A stretch of 5,435 bases of DNA from assembly GCA_964496365.1 (NCBI GenBank), contig CAZBZK010000102.1, positions 1-5,435 on the forward strand, read 5' to 3'. A program made the position numbers and the translations under genes. Under the pieces are notes generated by a model, which was given only the letters and a program-made list of their open reading frames with translations, made no database searches and was not told the DNA's origin. Below, piece by piece: positions 1-5,435 of the stretch. This DNA is from AB-629-J13 sp964496365. GTDB taxonomy: Bacteria > Fidelibacterota > Marinisomatia > Marinisomatales > AB-629-J13. How positions within the stretch are numbered: position 1 is the first letter of the stretch; the number at the start of each line of letters is the position of its first letter.

Positions 1-356
1 GATTCAGAAAAAGAATGAAAACTAATCTGGAAAAAGGAAAAGCTCCCACACCATTGATACCTGAGGCAAATGAGTATGCAGAAAAATTGGCTAAAAAACT
101 GAATGGTGAACCTATGATGCCGAATAACGAAGCACTTTTTGGAATGTCCACAACCGCCCATATTTTAGGAGGTGCCGTAATGGGAAATGACAAAATAGAA
201 GGAGTGATTGATAAAAACAATCGTGTCTTTGGATACAAAAACCTTTATGTCTGTGACGGTTCCATGATTTCTGCAAATCCGGGTGTGAATCCGTCTCTCA
301 CCATTACTGCCTTAACAGAAAGAGCCATGAGTAAAATCCCAAATAAAGAAACTTGA
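1..356 (+). CDS. GMC-family FAD-dependent oxidoreductase (cholesterol-oxidase-like), C-terminal part only
   Basis: The 5' end lies outside the window: the frame is open from base 3 (F-R-K-R before the first visible Met at 15), so that Met is internal. About 117 residues remain, ending at TGA 354-356. Numbering from the Met, the segment S45-T-T-A-H-I-L-G-G-A-V-M-G is followed by GVID, N69-R-V-F-G-Y-K-N-L-Y-V-C-D-G-S and N88-P-G-V-N-P-S-L-T-I-T-A-L-T-E-R-A-M. This is the signature C-terminal GMC oxidoreductase block. By family knowledge, H49 and N92 match the active-site His and Asn of cholesterol oxidase, and the DGS...NPSLTITAL stretch closes over the FAD. The enzymes oxidise an alcohol group, sterol or other, using FAD; the substrate here cannot be told because the substrate and Rossmann parts are missing. 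It converges with the next gene 10 bp away and has no obvious terminator hairpin. Confidence 0.9.
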   Translation, partial: FRKRMKTNLEKGKAPTPLIPEANEYAEKLAKKLNGEPMMPNNEALFGMSTTAHILGGAVMGNDKIEGVIDKNNRVFGYKNLYVCDGSMISANPGVNPSLTITALTERAMSKIPNKET

Positions 357-366
357 TAAATTTATT

Positions 367-777
367 TTATTTATTTCCACTCAATTTCCATCCCAACCAT
401 GCCATAGGTATATAACAAAAGAGTAAATCTACAATATTATACCAAATTGGAGCGGGAATCATTTGTGTGGCAGCAATTCCCCCCAAGAGGAAAAACACAC
501 CAATAACCATGGAAAAGATCAAATGATAATTAGCAGATATTTTGGAAGCAGTAAATGCTCCTACTAAAGTTCCTCCTGCATGTCCAAGAAATGGTGATAA
601 ATAGTGTTTATATTGGAATAGGTGAATATTATTTTTCAGGCTTTCCGTATCCATTGGGTTTATGCCTTCCGGCGGAGGTATAAATTTACTGCCCATGATA
701 ATGAGTCCCATGTTGACAACCATTCCTATGAGTCCTCCGATCAAGATAGCTAAAATGTTTTTGATTATTGATTTCAT
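367..777 (-). CDS. Conserved small four-helix integral membrane protein, function unknown
   Basis: This 136-residue protein starts at ATG 777-775. A GTG at 783 would add two residues, but it overlaps the ribosome-binding site AAGGAG (788-783), which is spaced 5 nt from the ATG, so the ATG is preferred. Four hydrophobic segments are visible: residues about 5-28, 60-80, 86-107 and 111-132. The first loop carries F-I-P-P-P-E-G-I-N-P-M-D-T-E-S-L-K (32-48), probably extracytoplasmic. Glycine- and proline-rich motifs follow: P-F-L-G-H-A-G-G-T-L-V-G-A-F (62-75), F-F-L-L-G-G-I (95-101), M-I-P-A-P-I-W-Y (106-113) and Y-I-P-M-A-W-L-G-W-K-L (122-132). I recall similar unnamed membrane proteins of this length with the 'IPPPEG' loop in Bacteroidota-type genomes, but no function is known to me. 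It is divergent from the acetyltransferase gene and convergent with the oxidoreductase, so probably a single-gene unit. Confidence 0.85.
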   Translation of the reverse strand: MKSIIKNILAILIGGLIGMVVNMGLIIMGSKFIPPPEGINPMDTESLKNNIHLFQYKHYLSPFLGHAGGTLVGAFTASKISANYHLIFSMVIGVFFLLGGIAATQMIPAPIWYNIVDLLFCYIPMAWLGWKLSGNK

Positions 778-782
778 TATCA

Positions 783-788
783 CTCCTT
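783..788 (-). promoter_or_regulatory. Shine-Dalgarno site that decides the start of the membrane protein gene
   Basis: The minus strand reads AAGGAG, then 5 nt, then ATG at 777. This is a strong canonical site and rules out the overlapping GTG at 783 as the start. It contrasts with the acetyltransferase gene on the other side of the spacer, which has no purine-rich site before its ATG. Confidence 0.75.
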
Positions 789-837
789 AAGTAATTTTTT
801 ATGTCAAAGTTTAATTTTATTACCAGATAACAACAAA

Positions 838-867
838 ATTATATTTATTATATCAAATTTTAAACAA
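838..867 (-). promoter_or_regulatory. Candidate sigma-70-type promoter for the membrane protein gene
   Basis: On the minus strand TTGTTT (867-862) is followed after 18 nt by a perfect TATAAT (843-838). Transcription would start about 60 nt before the ATG at 777. A second TATAAT lies at 852-847. The whole 89-bp divergent spacer is very AT-rich, so such matches arise easily by chance. If real, the -35 box overlaps the first bases of the acetyltransferase gene. No convincing promoter was found for the plus strand. Confidence 0.3.
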
Positions 868-1832
868 TGCTGAAAACTAAAAAATGGACAGAAAGTGATT
901 CTGATTTTAAGAAAATTACCAGAATTCATAATTCTGTTCTTCATGATTTTTCAGATCATCCTGATGAGTTGAAAAAGAATTGGATATTACGTGATAAAAC
1001 ATGTGTAGCTGAAAAATATTTTCTTCTCAATAAAGAAGAACGTGTTGGAATTATTCATTTGAATCAAGGGACAGGCAAAAACCATCAAAATTGTTATTTC
1101 GAAACATTCATCATTCCTGAATTTCAGTCCTATGAAAACTATAAAATATTGTATGATCAAATGTTGGGAAGAGTAAAAGAAATTCAATGCAACCGCCTCT
1201 ATCCTTGGTCATATTTACATGAGAATTATAAAAACTACATAGATTTTCTGAAACGAGAAAATTTTGAAATCGTTATGAAACACAGAGAATACAAATTAAA
1301 TGTGGAAAATTTCGATTTTTCATTTTTTGAACCTCTGCTAGATAAATTGAGAAAGAATGGAATTCAGTTATATGATTCTAAAAACGAAATGCAGAACTTC
1401 TCAAATCATTACAAAAAAATGGAGGAACTAGTTTGGAATTATATTCAGGATGAACCGATAATGGACGGAGATTTTCATGTTAGAAAACCCTATGACAGAT
1501 GGCTGAAAAAAAGAAAAGAATTTGAGGAACATTCCTATGGAGTGGAAATGGTCGCTCTAAAAAAAGGTGAGTACATTGGCTCTACCAGAGTAAAGGTCAA
1601 TAAAATGAGTGAACCAAATAGAGGTTATACAGAGTCCACTGGAGTGTTAAAACAATTTAGAAGGCAGGGGATTGCAACAGCTTTGAAAGTGGAATCCATC
1701 AAAAAACTGAAAGCAAAAGGGATTAAGGAAATTCGCACCGGAAATGAGATAAACAATCCCATGTATAAAATTAATGAAAAATTAGGATTTGAGTTAATGG
1801 AACAGAGTTTAGAGTTCCGTAAAGATATTTAG
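867..1832 (+). CDS. GNAT-family N-acetyltransferase with tandem GNAT folds
   Basis: This 321-residue protein has the length of two fused GNAT domains. The C-terminal domain (about 160-321) keeps the acetyl-CoA-binding motif A: S257-T-G-V-L-K-Q-F-R-R-Q-G-I-A-T-A-L-K, where R266-Q-G-I-A fits the (Q/R)xxGx(G/A) pyrophosphate loop. It is followed by N293-E-I-N-N-P-M-Y-K-I-N-E-K-L-G-F308, the typical end of the fold. The N-terminal half (about 1-150) ends in N-Y-I-D-F-L-K-R-E-N-F-E and the usual strand after it, but it has I-I-P-E-F-Q-S-Y-E-N-Y in place of the glycine loop, so it is probably a non-catalytic GNAT copy. The role is to transfer an acyl group from acyl-CoA to an amine; the substrate is unknown. 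Members of this tandem class include mycothiol-synthase-like enzymes, but that specific role is not supported here. The ATG at 867 has no Shine-Dalgarno site; the upstream bases are A/T only apart from one C in the last 20. The stop is TAG. Confidence 0.88.
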   Translation: MLKTKKWTESDSDFKKITRIHNSVLHDFSDHPDELKKNWILRDKTCVAEKYFLLNKEERVGIIHLNQGTGKNHQNCYFETFIIPEFQSYENYKILYDQMLGRVKEIQCNRLYPWSYLHENYKNYIDFLKRENFEIVMKHREYKLNVENFDFSFFEPLLDKLRKNGIQLYDSKNEMQNFSNHYKKMEELVWNYIQDEPIMDGDFHVRKPYDRWLKKRKEFEEHSYGVEMVALKKGEYIGSTRVKVNKMSEPNRGYTESTGVLKQFRRQGIATALKVESIKKLKAKGIKEIRTGNEINNPMYKINEKLGFELMEQSLEFRKDI

Positions 1833-1847
1833 TCAACTATATAGAGT

Positions 1848-1898
1848 TTAATCGATAACAAGAAAATCCCCTGTACTATTTGTCCGAACCCAATATCC
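1848..1898 (-). pseudogene. Relic of the C-terminal end of a 'GYW-VRTN' domain protein
   Basis: The minus strand, from GGA at 1898 to TAA at 1850-1848, reads G-Y-W-V-R-T-N-S-T-G-D-F-L-V-I-D-stop. It matches the end of the gene at the right edge of the window, G-Y-W-M-R-T-N-T-Q-G-E-I-F-I-I-Q-stop, residue by residue and with the stop at the same place. Upstream the frame is closed by TGA after one more codon (I), and the 475-aa gene ends only 10 nt before it in another frame. The fragment has no start, so it cannot be a gene. I read it as the surviving 3' tip of a deleted or overwritten neighbour. Sixteen residues is short, but the shared W, RTN, G and terminal stop make chance unlikely. Confidence 0.65.
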
Positions 1899-1908
1899 AA
1901 TTCAGAAA

Positions 1909-3336
1909 TCAATCCAGATACCGGATCAGGGAAACCTTCATTAATCCTCCCCCATAAATTTCTTCTTTTCTTGAATCAGTTTCTGTATAGTCAGATGGAG
2001 TATAAATTTCGTCTGTAGTGATTATTTTATACGGAATATGTTGTGAAAAAGAGACTGATAAAGACCATTGATTAAATTTTCCAACCATTTCCAATCTAAT
2101 ATTTACTGCTTTTTTCCCAATTATTTTTTGGTTTTGATCATAAACATAATTAGGAATCGGAATACCAAGGGCCCAGCCATTTGTTTTCATATCTATATCG
2201 TAGTGATCTATAAGCCAGTCAATCTGAAAAGCATGAGAAAAAATGAGTGAGGAATTGTTTGAAAATCTAACGGAACAAGATATCTGGTCTATCTTTCCAA
2301 TGTCTAAATTATTAACGAAAAGTGCATTATTAAATAGTGCCTCAATATCCATATTGGTTAATCCAGGCCGGCTTCTATTGGAAAATAAAAAATCCATATC
2401 TCGTTTACATAAATCAATATTAACCACATACTTTTTAAGAAGAAATTGATATCCTAATGAGTACATGGAATTTTTATTTTCATATTTGTTGATCGTGAAA
2501 AAGGATTCATTTGAATTGTTATATAAATCTAATCCTAGTTGAAAATGTTTTTTATAATAATACCAATTAATCTTATGATTTTTAGTTAATAATACGGTTC
2601 CATTGAGAACCGACTTGTTTTTGTTACCAGTGTGGATCTTTACATTGGCAGATGATGGATAAATTTCAAAATCATCATCTTCTAAAGTAAAGTTTATGGA
2701 ATATTTATCCCCATTAAATTTTAATCCGTAGTGATAATGTTCATGATTGGTGTGGACATTATCCATTTTGTATTTAAAATCAGTATAACTCATGGGAAGA
2801 TTTAGAGGATGACTATAAATCGACTTGCCTAAGATAAATTTTAAATTGGGATGTAATTTAGCACTAAATTGAACCGATGGAAATAACTGGGTCATTCTTG
2901 AATATTTTTTCAAGTTTAAATCGACACCAAGCATTCCCTTTGTCCTAGTATAACCTATTATGAATTCATTAAAATTATTATGAATATTTAGTGAATATTC
3001 AGATTCTACTATTTTAGTAACTATTTGTTTTCTACTAAATTTTAGTTTAAAAATCCCATTTCTAACTCGCTTATTATACTCAAGTCCATTTTTATGTTCA
3101 AAAATGTTTAGTGAGTCAGTAAAATCAATTAATAAAATGTGCGAATTGCTATACAGGTGTATGTTGTTGTTGGAATCTATTTCTGCAGAATTATTAACTG
3201 GGTGGATCCAATCATTTATGCCATACTGAGCAAAGGTCATATTGCTCAGGATTAAATTTGATATCAGAAAAACAAAAAGGGAAGGTTTCCCTTCCCTTTT
3301 GCAAAACAGAAAATGCAGAAGTTTTTTGATCACCAC
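1909..3336 (-). CDS. Secreted beta-rich protein, probable outer-membrane barrel, function unknown
   Basis: This 475-residue frame ends at TGA 1911-1909. A signal peptide is visible: hydrophobic S19-L-F-V-F-L-I-S-N-L-I-L-S31, then N-M-T-F-A36|Q37-Y-G, a typical signal peptidase I site. The mature part is full of alternating polar and hydrophobic strands rich in Tyr, Phe, Asn and Lys, for example F-K-L-K-F, S-V-Q-F-S-A-K-L, Y-S-I-N-F-T-L, W-S-L-S-V-S-F-S, ending L-M-K-V-S-L-I-R-Y-L-D. This pattern suits an outer-membrane beta barrel; I do not recognise a named family. The start is doubtful. GTG 3336 (or the adjacent GTG 3333) is the only usual start codon upstream of the signal peptide, yet GGAG (3339-3336) lies too close to either, and the next ATG (3240, M33) would delete the signal peptide. 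A terminator-like hairpin covers codons 13-23. The gene follows the lipoprotein gene, 105 bp apart, on the same strand. Confidence 0.8.
   Translation of the reverse strand: MVIKKLLHFLFCKREGKPSLFVFLISNLILSNMTFAQYGINDWIHPVNNSAEIDSNNNIHLYSNSHILLIDFTDSLNIFEHKNGLEYNKRVRNGIFKLKFSRKQIVTKIVESEYSLNIHNNFNEFIIGYTRTKGMLGVDLNLKKYSRMTQLFPSVQFSAKLHPNLKFILGKSIYSHPLNLPMSYTDFKYKMDNVHTNHEHYHYGLKFNGDKYSINFTLEDDDFEIYPSSANVKIHTGNKNKSVLNGTVLLTKNHKINWYYYKKHFQLGLDLYNNSNESFFTINKYENKNSMYSLGYQFLLKKYVVNIDLCKRDMDFLFSNRSRPGLTNMDIEALFNNALFVNNLDIGKIDQISCSVRFSNNSSLIFSHAFQIDWLIDHYDIDMKTNGWALGIPIPNYVYDQNQKIIGKKAVNIRLEMVGKFNQWSLSVSFSQHIPYKIITTDEIYTPSDYTETDSRKEEIYGGGLMKVSLIRYLD
3268..3300 (-). terminator. Intrinsic-terminator-like hairpin inside the 5' end of the 475-aa gene
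   Basis: The plus strand holds a perfect 11-bp inverted repeat, AAAAGGGAAGG (3275-3285) and CCTTCCCTTTT (3290-3300), around a 4-nt loop. Transcribed on the minus strand it gives a stem with a GAAA tetraloop, and the stem's closing U's run on into U-G-UUUUU (3274-3268). That is a classic Rho-independent terminator layout in the minus direction only; on the plus strand no T-run extends past the stem. It lies 141 nt after the lipoprotein stop codon and would fit as that gene's terminator. However, it lies in the coding frame of the next gene, so it may instead attenuate that gene or mark a misplaced start. Confidence 0.65.
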
Positions 3337-3441
3337 TCCAAGAACTGTGGATTTTTTGTGGATTGGTTTTGAATCAATTTATCAATCCCGTTACATAAGT
3401 TATAAAATAATACTCTGATTTTAATATGAGTATATAGTCTA

Positions 3442-5103
3442 TCATTCTTCACCTTCATATTCTTCATCACTTGAGAAATCCAGATTCATAATATCTTCAC
3501 AATCTTCTTCAGACATGTCTCCAAAAAAGGATTCAGTTGTCATTTCAGGGAATAAGCCACCTATGGTTACATCCCAACTTTCCATCCATGTATCGCAATC
3601 TGCTGAATCCCAAGTGAGTTGCGGTCCTGCTGTGATAGTATATCCCGGTAGAATACTCTTCAAATTTTGTGGAGGATTGTTGAAAAAGTTTCCAATGTTT
3701 ATAATCATATCATCCATCTCATAATTTTCGTTTAACAGGCTTCGTGCTTCATTTATTTCTACTAAAATATCAGCTAATTCACTTTCGTCATCTTTTATAA
3801 GATCATATTCTGTATCGGTATCTGACTGTAAAAACTGAATTCCAGATTCCATGCTAGATAAAAGACTATTTAGATCGGCGTGACAGTTTGGTAAGGACTG
3901 TTCCTGTCCTTCTCGAATGGTAAGAAAAGAGGCATCTTGAGCTAACCATGGAAAGCTGTAAGATGAATCTGGTTCTTCCATCAATTCATAATAGGGTATA
4001 TCAACATTATAAGCGATCATGCCATATATCATAGCACGTAAGGTGTGGAAGATACTTTTAATGATATAAATTTCTGTATCATCTAAATGAATGGGTGGTT
4101 GTAATTCATCACCCATCATTTCTGGAGTAATCGTAAATACAAATCCTTTACCAACGATTGCATCCAAATGATTGATTGCATCCGTAAGTTGAGACAGAAA
4201 GGCATCTTCCAACAAATCCTGAAGAGAACTCATTTCAAGACAATCATTTTCATAACCTCTCAATGAAATGATTTCATGAGAATTAATGATTGGTAAATAA
4301 CTGAGAATATGTGTCGCATTGAAAATTGAAAATTCATCGATGGATGTTGGAATACCAAACATAGATCCGTTTTCATGAAAAAGGGTACGTCTTGCTGGAT
4401 CTTCCATTTCAAGACTTTCTAAGCAAGCCATCCAACTATTCATTGTACTCTCCAATGATTCATTTTGACCTATTGAAACGAGAGTTGTAAAGGCAGCACC
4501 AAAATTGGCAGTTTGATTGGAAGGATCTGATTCAAGTGCATTCTCGAACTGATCGTGAATTGCTGTTGTACTATCTATATCACCAGCTAACATTGCCTCA
4601 AAAAAATCATCCATCGTTTCTTCGGTCATTGAATTGATTGCATCAGCACAAGTAGCTTGTATATCATCCAACCCTGCTTGATCAAATCCGCTACAGCTGC
4701 CATCCAGACCCGCTTGGTAAGCATCTTCATGATCTGAACAGAGTTCAGAATGATCCTCTGCAGGTGCATTTGCTACAGCAGTTGAATATGCCGAAGATGC
4801 CTCCTCTGATGCTAAGATCAATGATGGGCAAATGGTATCACCACAAGCGGTTTGTATTTCATCCAACCCTGCTTGATCAAATCCACTGCAGCTGCCATCC
4901 AGACCCGCTTGGTAAGCATCTGCATTATCTGAACACAGTTCAGAATGGTCTTCTGCTGGTGCATTTGCTACAGCAGTTGAATAAGCTAAAGATGCTTCAT
5001 CCGATGTTGTGGTTAATGTTGTGCAATCAACTTCAGAATCTTTATCTTCACATCCAACCCAAATCAATATGGGTAGGATTAACAAAATATATTTTAGTTT
5101 CAT
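3442..5103 (-). CDS. Predicted lipoprotein with tandem four-cysteine repeats, function unknown
   Basis: This 553-residue protein begins M-K-L-K-Y-I-L-L-I-L-P-I-L-I-W-V-G-C18-E-D-K-D, a lipoprotein signal peptide with C18 as the likely lipidated residue. W at -3 is unusual for a lipobox, but G-C and the acidic residues after the Cys fit. Two almost identical repeats follow: C27-I91 and C92-C152, period 65, each with cysteines spaced 30, 15 and 15 apart, and each with the sequence Q-A-G-L-D twice. Residues 159-205 are helical and TPR-like (A-I-H-D-Q-F-E-N-A-L-E-S-D-P-S-N-Q-T-A-N-F-G-A-A-F). The rest (about 210-520) is mainly helical with no family I recognise, and the tail (about 530-553) is strongly acidic. 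It is probably anchored in the outer or inner membrane facing the periplasm or the outside. The ATG at 5103 is supported by AAGGA 6 nt upstream. The frame is intact throughout; the stop is TGA. Confidence 0.85.
   Translation of the reverse strand: MKLKYILLILPILIWVGCEDKDSEVDCTTLTTTSDEASLAYSTAVANAPAEDHSELCSDNADAYQAGLDGSCSGFDQAGLDEIQTACGDTICPSLILASEEASSAYSTAVANAPAEDHSELCSDHEDAYQAGLDGSCSGFDQAGLDDIQATCADAINSMTEETMDDFFEAMLAGDIDSTTAIHDQFENALESDPSNQTANFGAAFTTLVSIGQNESLESTMNSWMACLESLEMEDPARRTLFHENGSMFGIPTSIDEFSIFNATHILSYLPIINSHEIISLRGYENDCLEMSSLQDLLEDAFLSQLTDAINHLDAIVGKGFVFTITPEMMGDELQPPIHLDDTEIYIIKSIFHTLRAMIYGMIAYNVDIPYYELMEEPDSSYSFPWLAQDASFLTIREGQEQSLPNCHADLNSLLSSMESGIQFLQSDTDTEYDLIKDDESELADILVEINEARSLLNENYEMDDMIINIGNFFNNPPQNLKSILPGYTITAGPQLTWDSADCDTWMESWDVTIGGLFPEMTTESFFGDMSEEDCEDIMNLDFSSDEEYEGEE
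4648..4830 (-). repeat. Second copy of the 65-codon Cys repeat in the lipoprotein
   Basis: This codes for C92-C152 of the lipoprotein, with cysteines at 92, 122, 137 and 152. Over 4666-4800 it differs from the first copy at about 11 of 135 positions (hand count), many of them silent. The offset between copies is exactly 195 bp, in frame. Confidence 0.9.
4831..5025 (-). repeat. First copy of the 65-codon Cys repeat in the lipoprotein
   Basis: This codes for C27-I91, with cysteines at 27, 57, 72 and 87 in the same spacing as the second copy. The most conserved stretch runs from A-Y-S-T-A-V-A-N-A-P through the E-D-H-S-E-L-C region to Q-A-G-L-D. The first six or seven residues of each copy differ, so the duplicated core starts at about S34. 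Confidence 0.9.
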
Positions 5104-5109
5104 TCGGCT

Positions 5110-5114
5110 TCCTT
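5110..5114 (-). promoter_or_regulatory. Shine-Dalgarno site of the lipoprotein gene
   Basis: The minus strand reads AAGGA followed by 6 nt and the ATG at 5103. It supports that start, which also gives a complete lipoprotein signal peptide. Confidence 0.7.
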
Positions 5115-5129
5115 TTTTAGTTTAATAGA

Positions 5130-5158
5130 AAATTAATACCACCTAGGCAAGCCGTCAA
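5130..5158 (-). promoter_or_regulatory. Candidate promoter of the lipoprotein gene
   Basis: On the minus strand TTGACG (5158-5153), one base from the sigma-70 consensus, is followed after 17 nt by TAATTT (5135-5130), a poor -10 box with three matching bases. Transcription would start about 20 nt before the ATG. This would give the lipoprotein gene its own promoter in the 118-bp gap after the upstream gene. No terminator hairpin for that upstream gene was seen in the gap. Confidence 0.3.
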
Positions 5159-5221
5159 TTTATCTAATTCTATTTTTTTTTCAAAGATAAATAGACTATA
5201 ATTTTGTACAACTTAGATTCA

Positions 5222-5435
5222 CTACTGGATTATAAAAATTTCTCCCTGTGTGTTGGTTCTCATCCAGTATCCACCTCCGGGAGTTAATTGGTTTACAGTA
5301 TTATACCCATCTTCAAAGTCAAAAAAGGTACCACTAATGATAATTTCATCAGGGTCATAAATGGATCCGATCTCAACAGTGGATGAAATTCCTGAAATCA
5401 GATTCCATCCCTCATTGAGGAAAAGAGTCAGATCA
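5222..5435 (-). CDS. C-terminal end of a protein with a 'GWNLIS...GYW-MRTN' domain
   Basis: The 5' part lies beyond the right edge of the window; 70 residues are visible, in frame from base 5434 to TAG at 5224-5222. They read L-F-L-N-E-G-W-N-L-I-S-G-I-S at the start, then S-I-Y-D-P-D-E-I-I-I-S-G-T-F-F-D-F, then Q-L-T-P-G-G-G-Y-W-M-R-T-N-T-Q-G-E-I-F-I-I-Q-stop. From family knowledge, the 'GWNLIS' opening and 'PGxGYWxRTNxxGEI' closing mark a small beta-sandwich-like domain common near the C-termini of large secreted proteins in Marinimicrobia and related groups, often just before a sorting signal. Here the protein stops right after it, with no T9SS-type tail. I infer an exported or cell-surface protein; its main function lies outside the window. 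It is the first gene of the minus-strand envelope block seen here. Confidence 0.75.
   Translation of the reverse strand, partial: DLTLFLNEGWNLISGISSTVEIGSIYDPDEIIISGTFFDFEDGYNTVNQLTPGGGYWMRTNTQGEIFIIQ

Noticed and set aside
987..1187. 66-codon minus-strand frame within the acetyltransferase gene
   Set aside because: The opposite strand codes for a clear GNAT protein; the Phe/Ile-rich composition is what the complement of Lys/Asn/Glu-rich coding gives.
867..1832. Acetyltransferase as mycothiol synthase or an antibiotic-resistance enzyme
   Set aside because: Tandem GNAT architecture alone does not set the substrate, and no neighbour supports either role.
2068..2449. Two short plus-strand open frames (2068-2250 and 2243-2449) inside the 475-aa gene
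   Set aside because: Both are antisense to an intact long frame with a signal peptide and have no recognisable motif or ribosome-binding support.
3345..3415. Direct repeat TGTGGATT and the GGATTG/CAATCC inverted pair in the gap before the 475-aa gene
   Set aside because: The arms are only 6-8 bp and the hairpin loop is long and AT-rich; this is not distinguishable from chance in such sequence.
3515..3724. 69-codon plus-strand frame within the lipoprotein gene
   Set aside because: It is antisense to the intact lipoprotein C-terminal region and has no independent features.
4648..5025. Direct repeats considered as a CRISPR or mobile element
   Set aside because: There are only two copies, 195 bp in period, directly joined, in frame and protein-coding; there are no spacers, terminal inverted repeats or transposase.
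4764..5120. Open plus-strand frame of 118 codons opposite the lipoprotein gene
   Set aside because: It lies wholly antisense to the lipoprotein start and its repeats; its apparent repetition simply mirrors the 195-bp duplication, and it has no recognisable protein features.

Overview
The window is AT-rich bacterial DNA. It carries four complete protein genes and two genes cut by the window edges. Its style suggests a marine, Gram-negative lineage near Bacteroidota or Candidatus Marinimicrobia (SAR406). The signs are a 'GWNLIS...GYW(M/V)RTN' C-terminal domain, a lipoprotein with Cys-rich tandem repeats, a secreted beta-rich protein with a '...TFA|QYG' signal-peptide end, and lysine/asparagine/isoleucine-rich proteins. 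This placement is inferred from protein style, with moderate confidence; no rRNA or other marker gene is present.

Layout, left to right. At 1-356 (+) is the 3' end of a GMC-family FAD oxidoreductase, cholesterol-oxidase-like. At 367-777 (-), only 10 bp away and convergent, is a small four-helix membrane protein of unknown function. An 89-bp AT-rich divergent spacer follows, then a two-domain GNAT acetyltransferase at 867-1832 (+). The 76-bp spacer at 1833-1908 is not empty: on the minus strand it holds a 16-codon relic of a 'GYWVRTN' C-terminal domain with its stop codon.

The right two-thirds is an all-minus-strand envelope block. In transcription order it holds the C-terminus of a 'GYW-MRTN' domain protein (5222-5435), a 553-aa predicted lipoprotein with two nearly identical 65-residue four-cysteine repeats (3442-5103), and a 475-aa secreted, probably outer-membrane beta-rich protein (1909-3336). 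A perfect 11-bp hairpin with a GAAA loop and a U-tract on the minus strand looks like an intrinsic terminator. It lies after the lipoprotein gene but inside the first codons of the 475-aa gene, so the start and expression of that gene are uncertain.

The left genes look like ordinary, unlinked functions. The right genes all look exported and may serve the cell surface together, but nothing in the sequence gives a specific pathway. No RNA gene, CRISPR array, transposase or recognisable defence system was seen. The points most worth a second look are the domain relic, the terminator inside a reading frame, and the recently duplicated Cys repeat.
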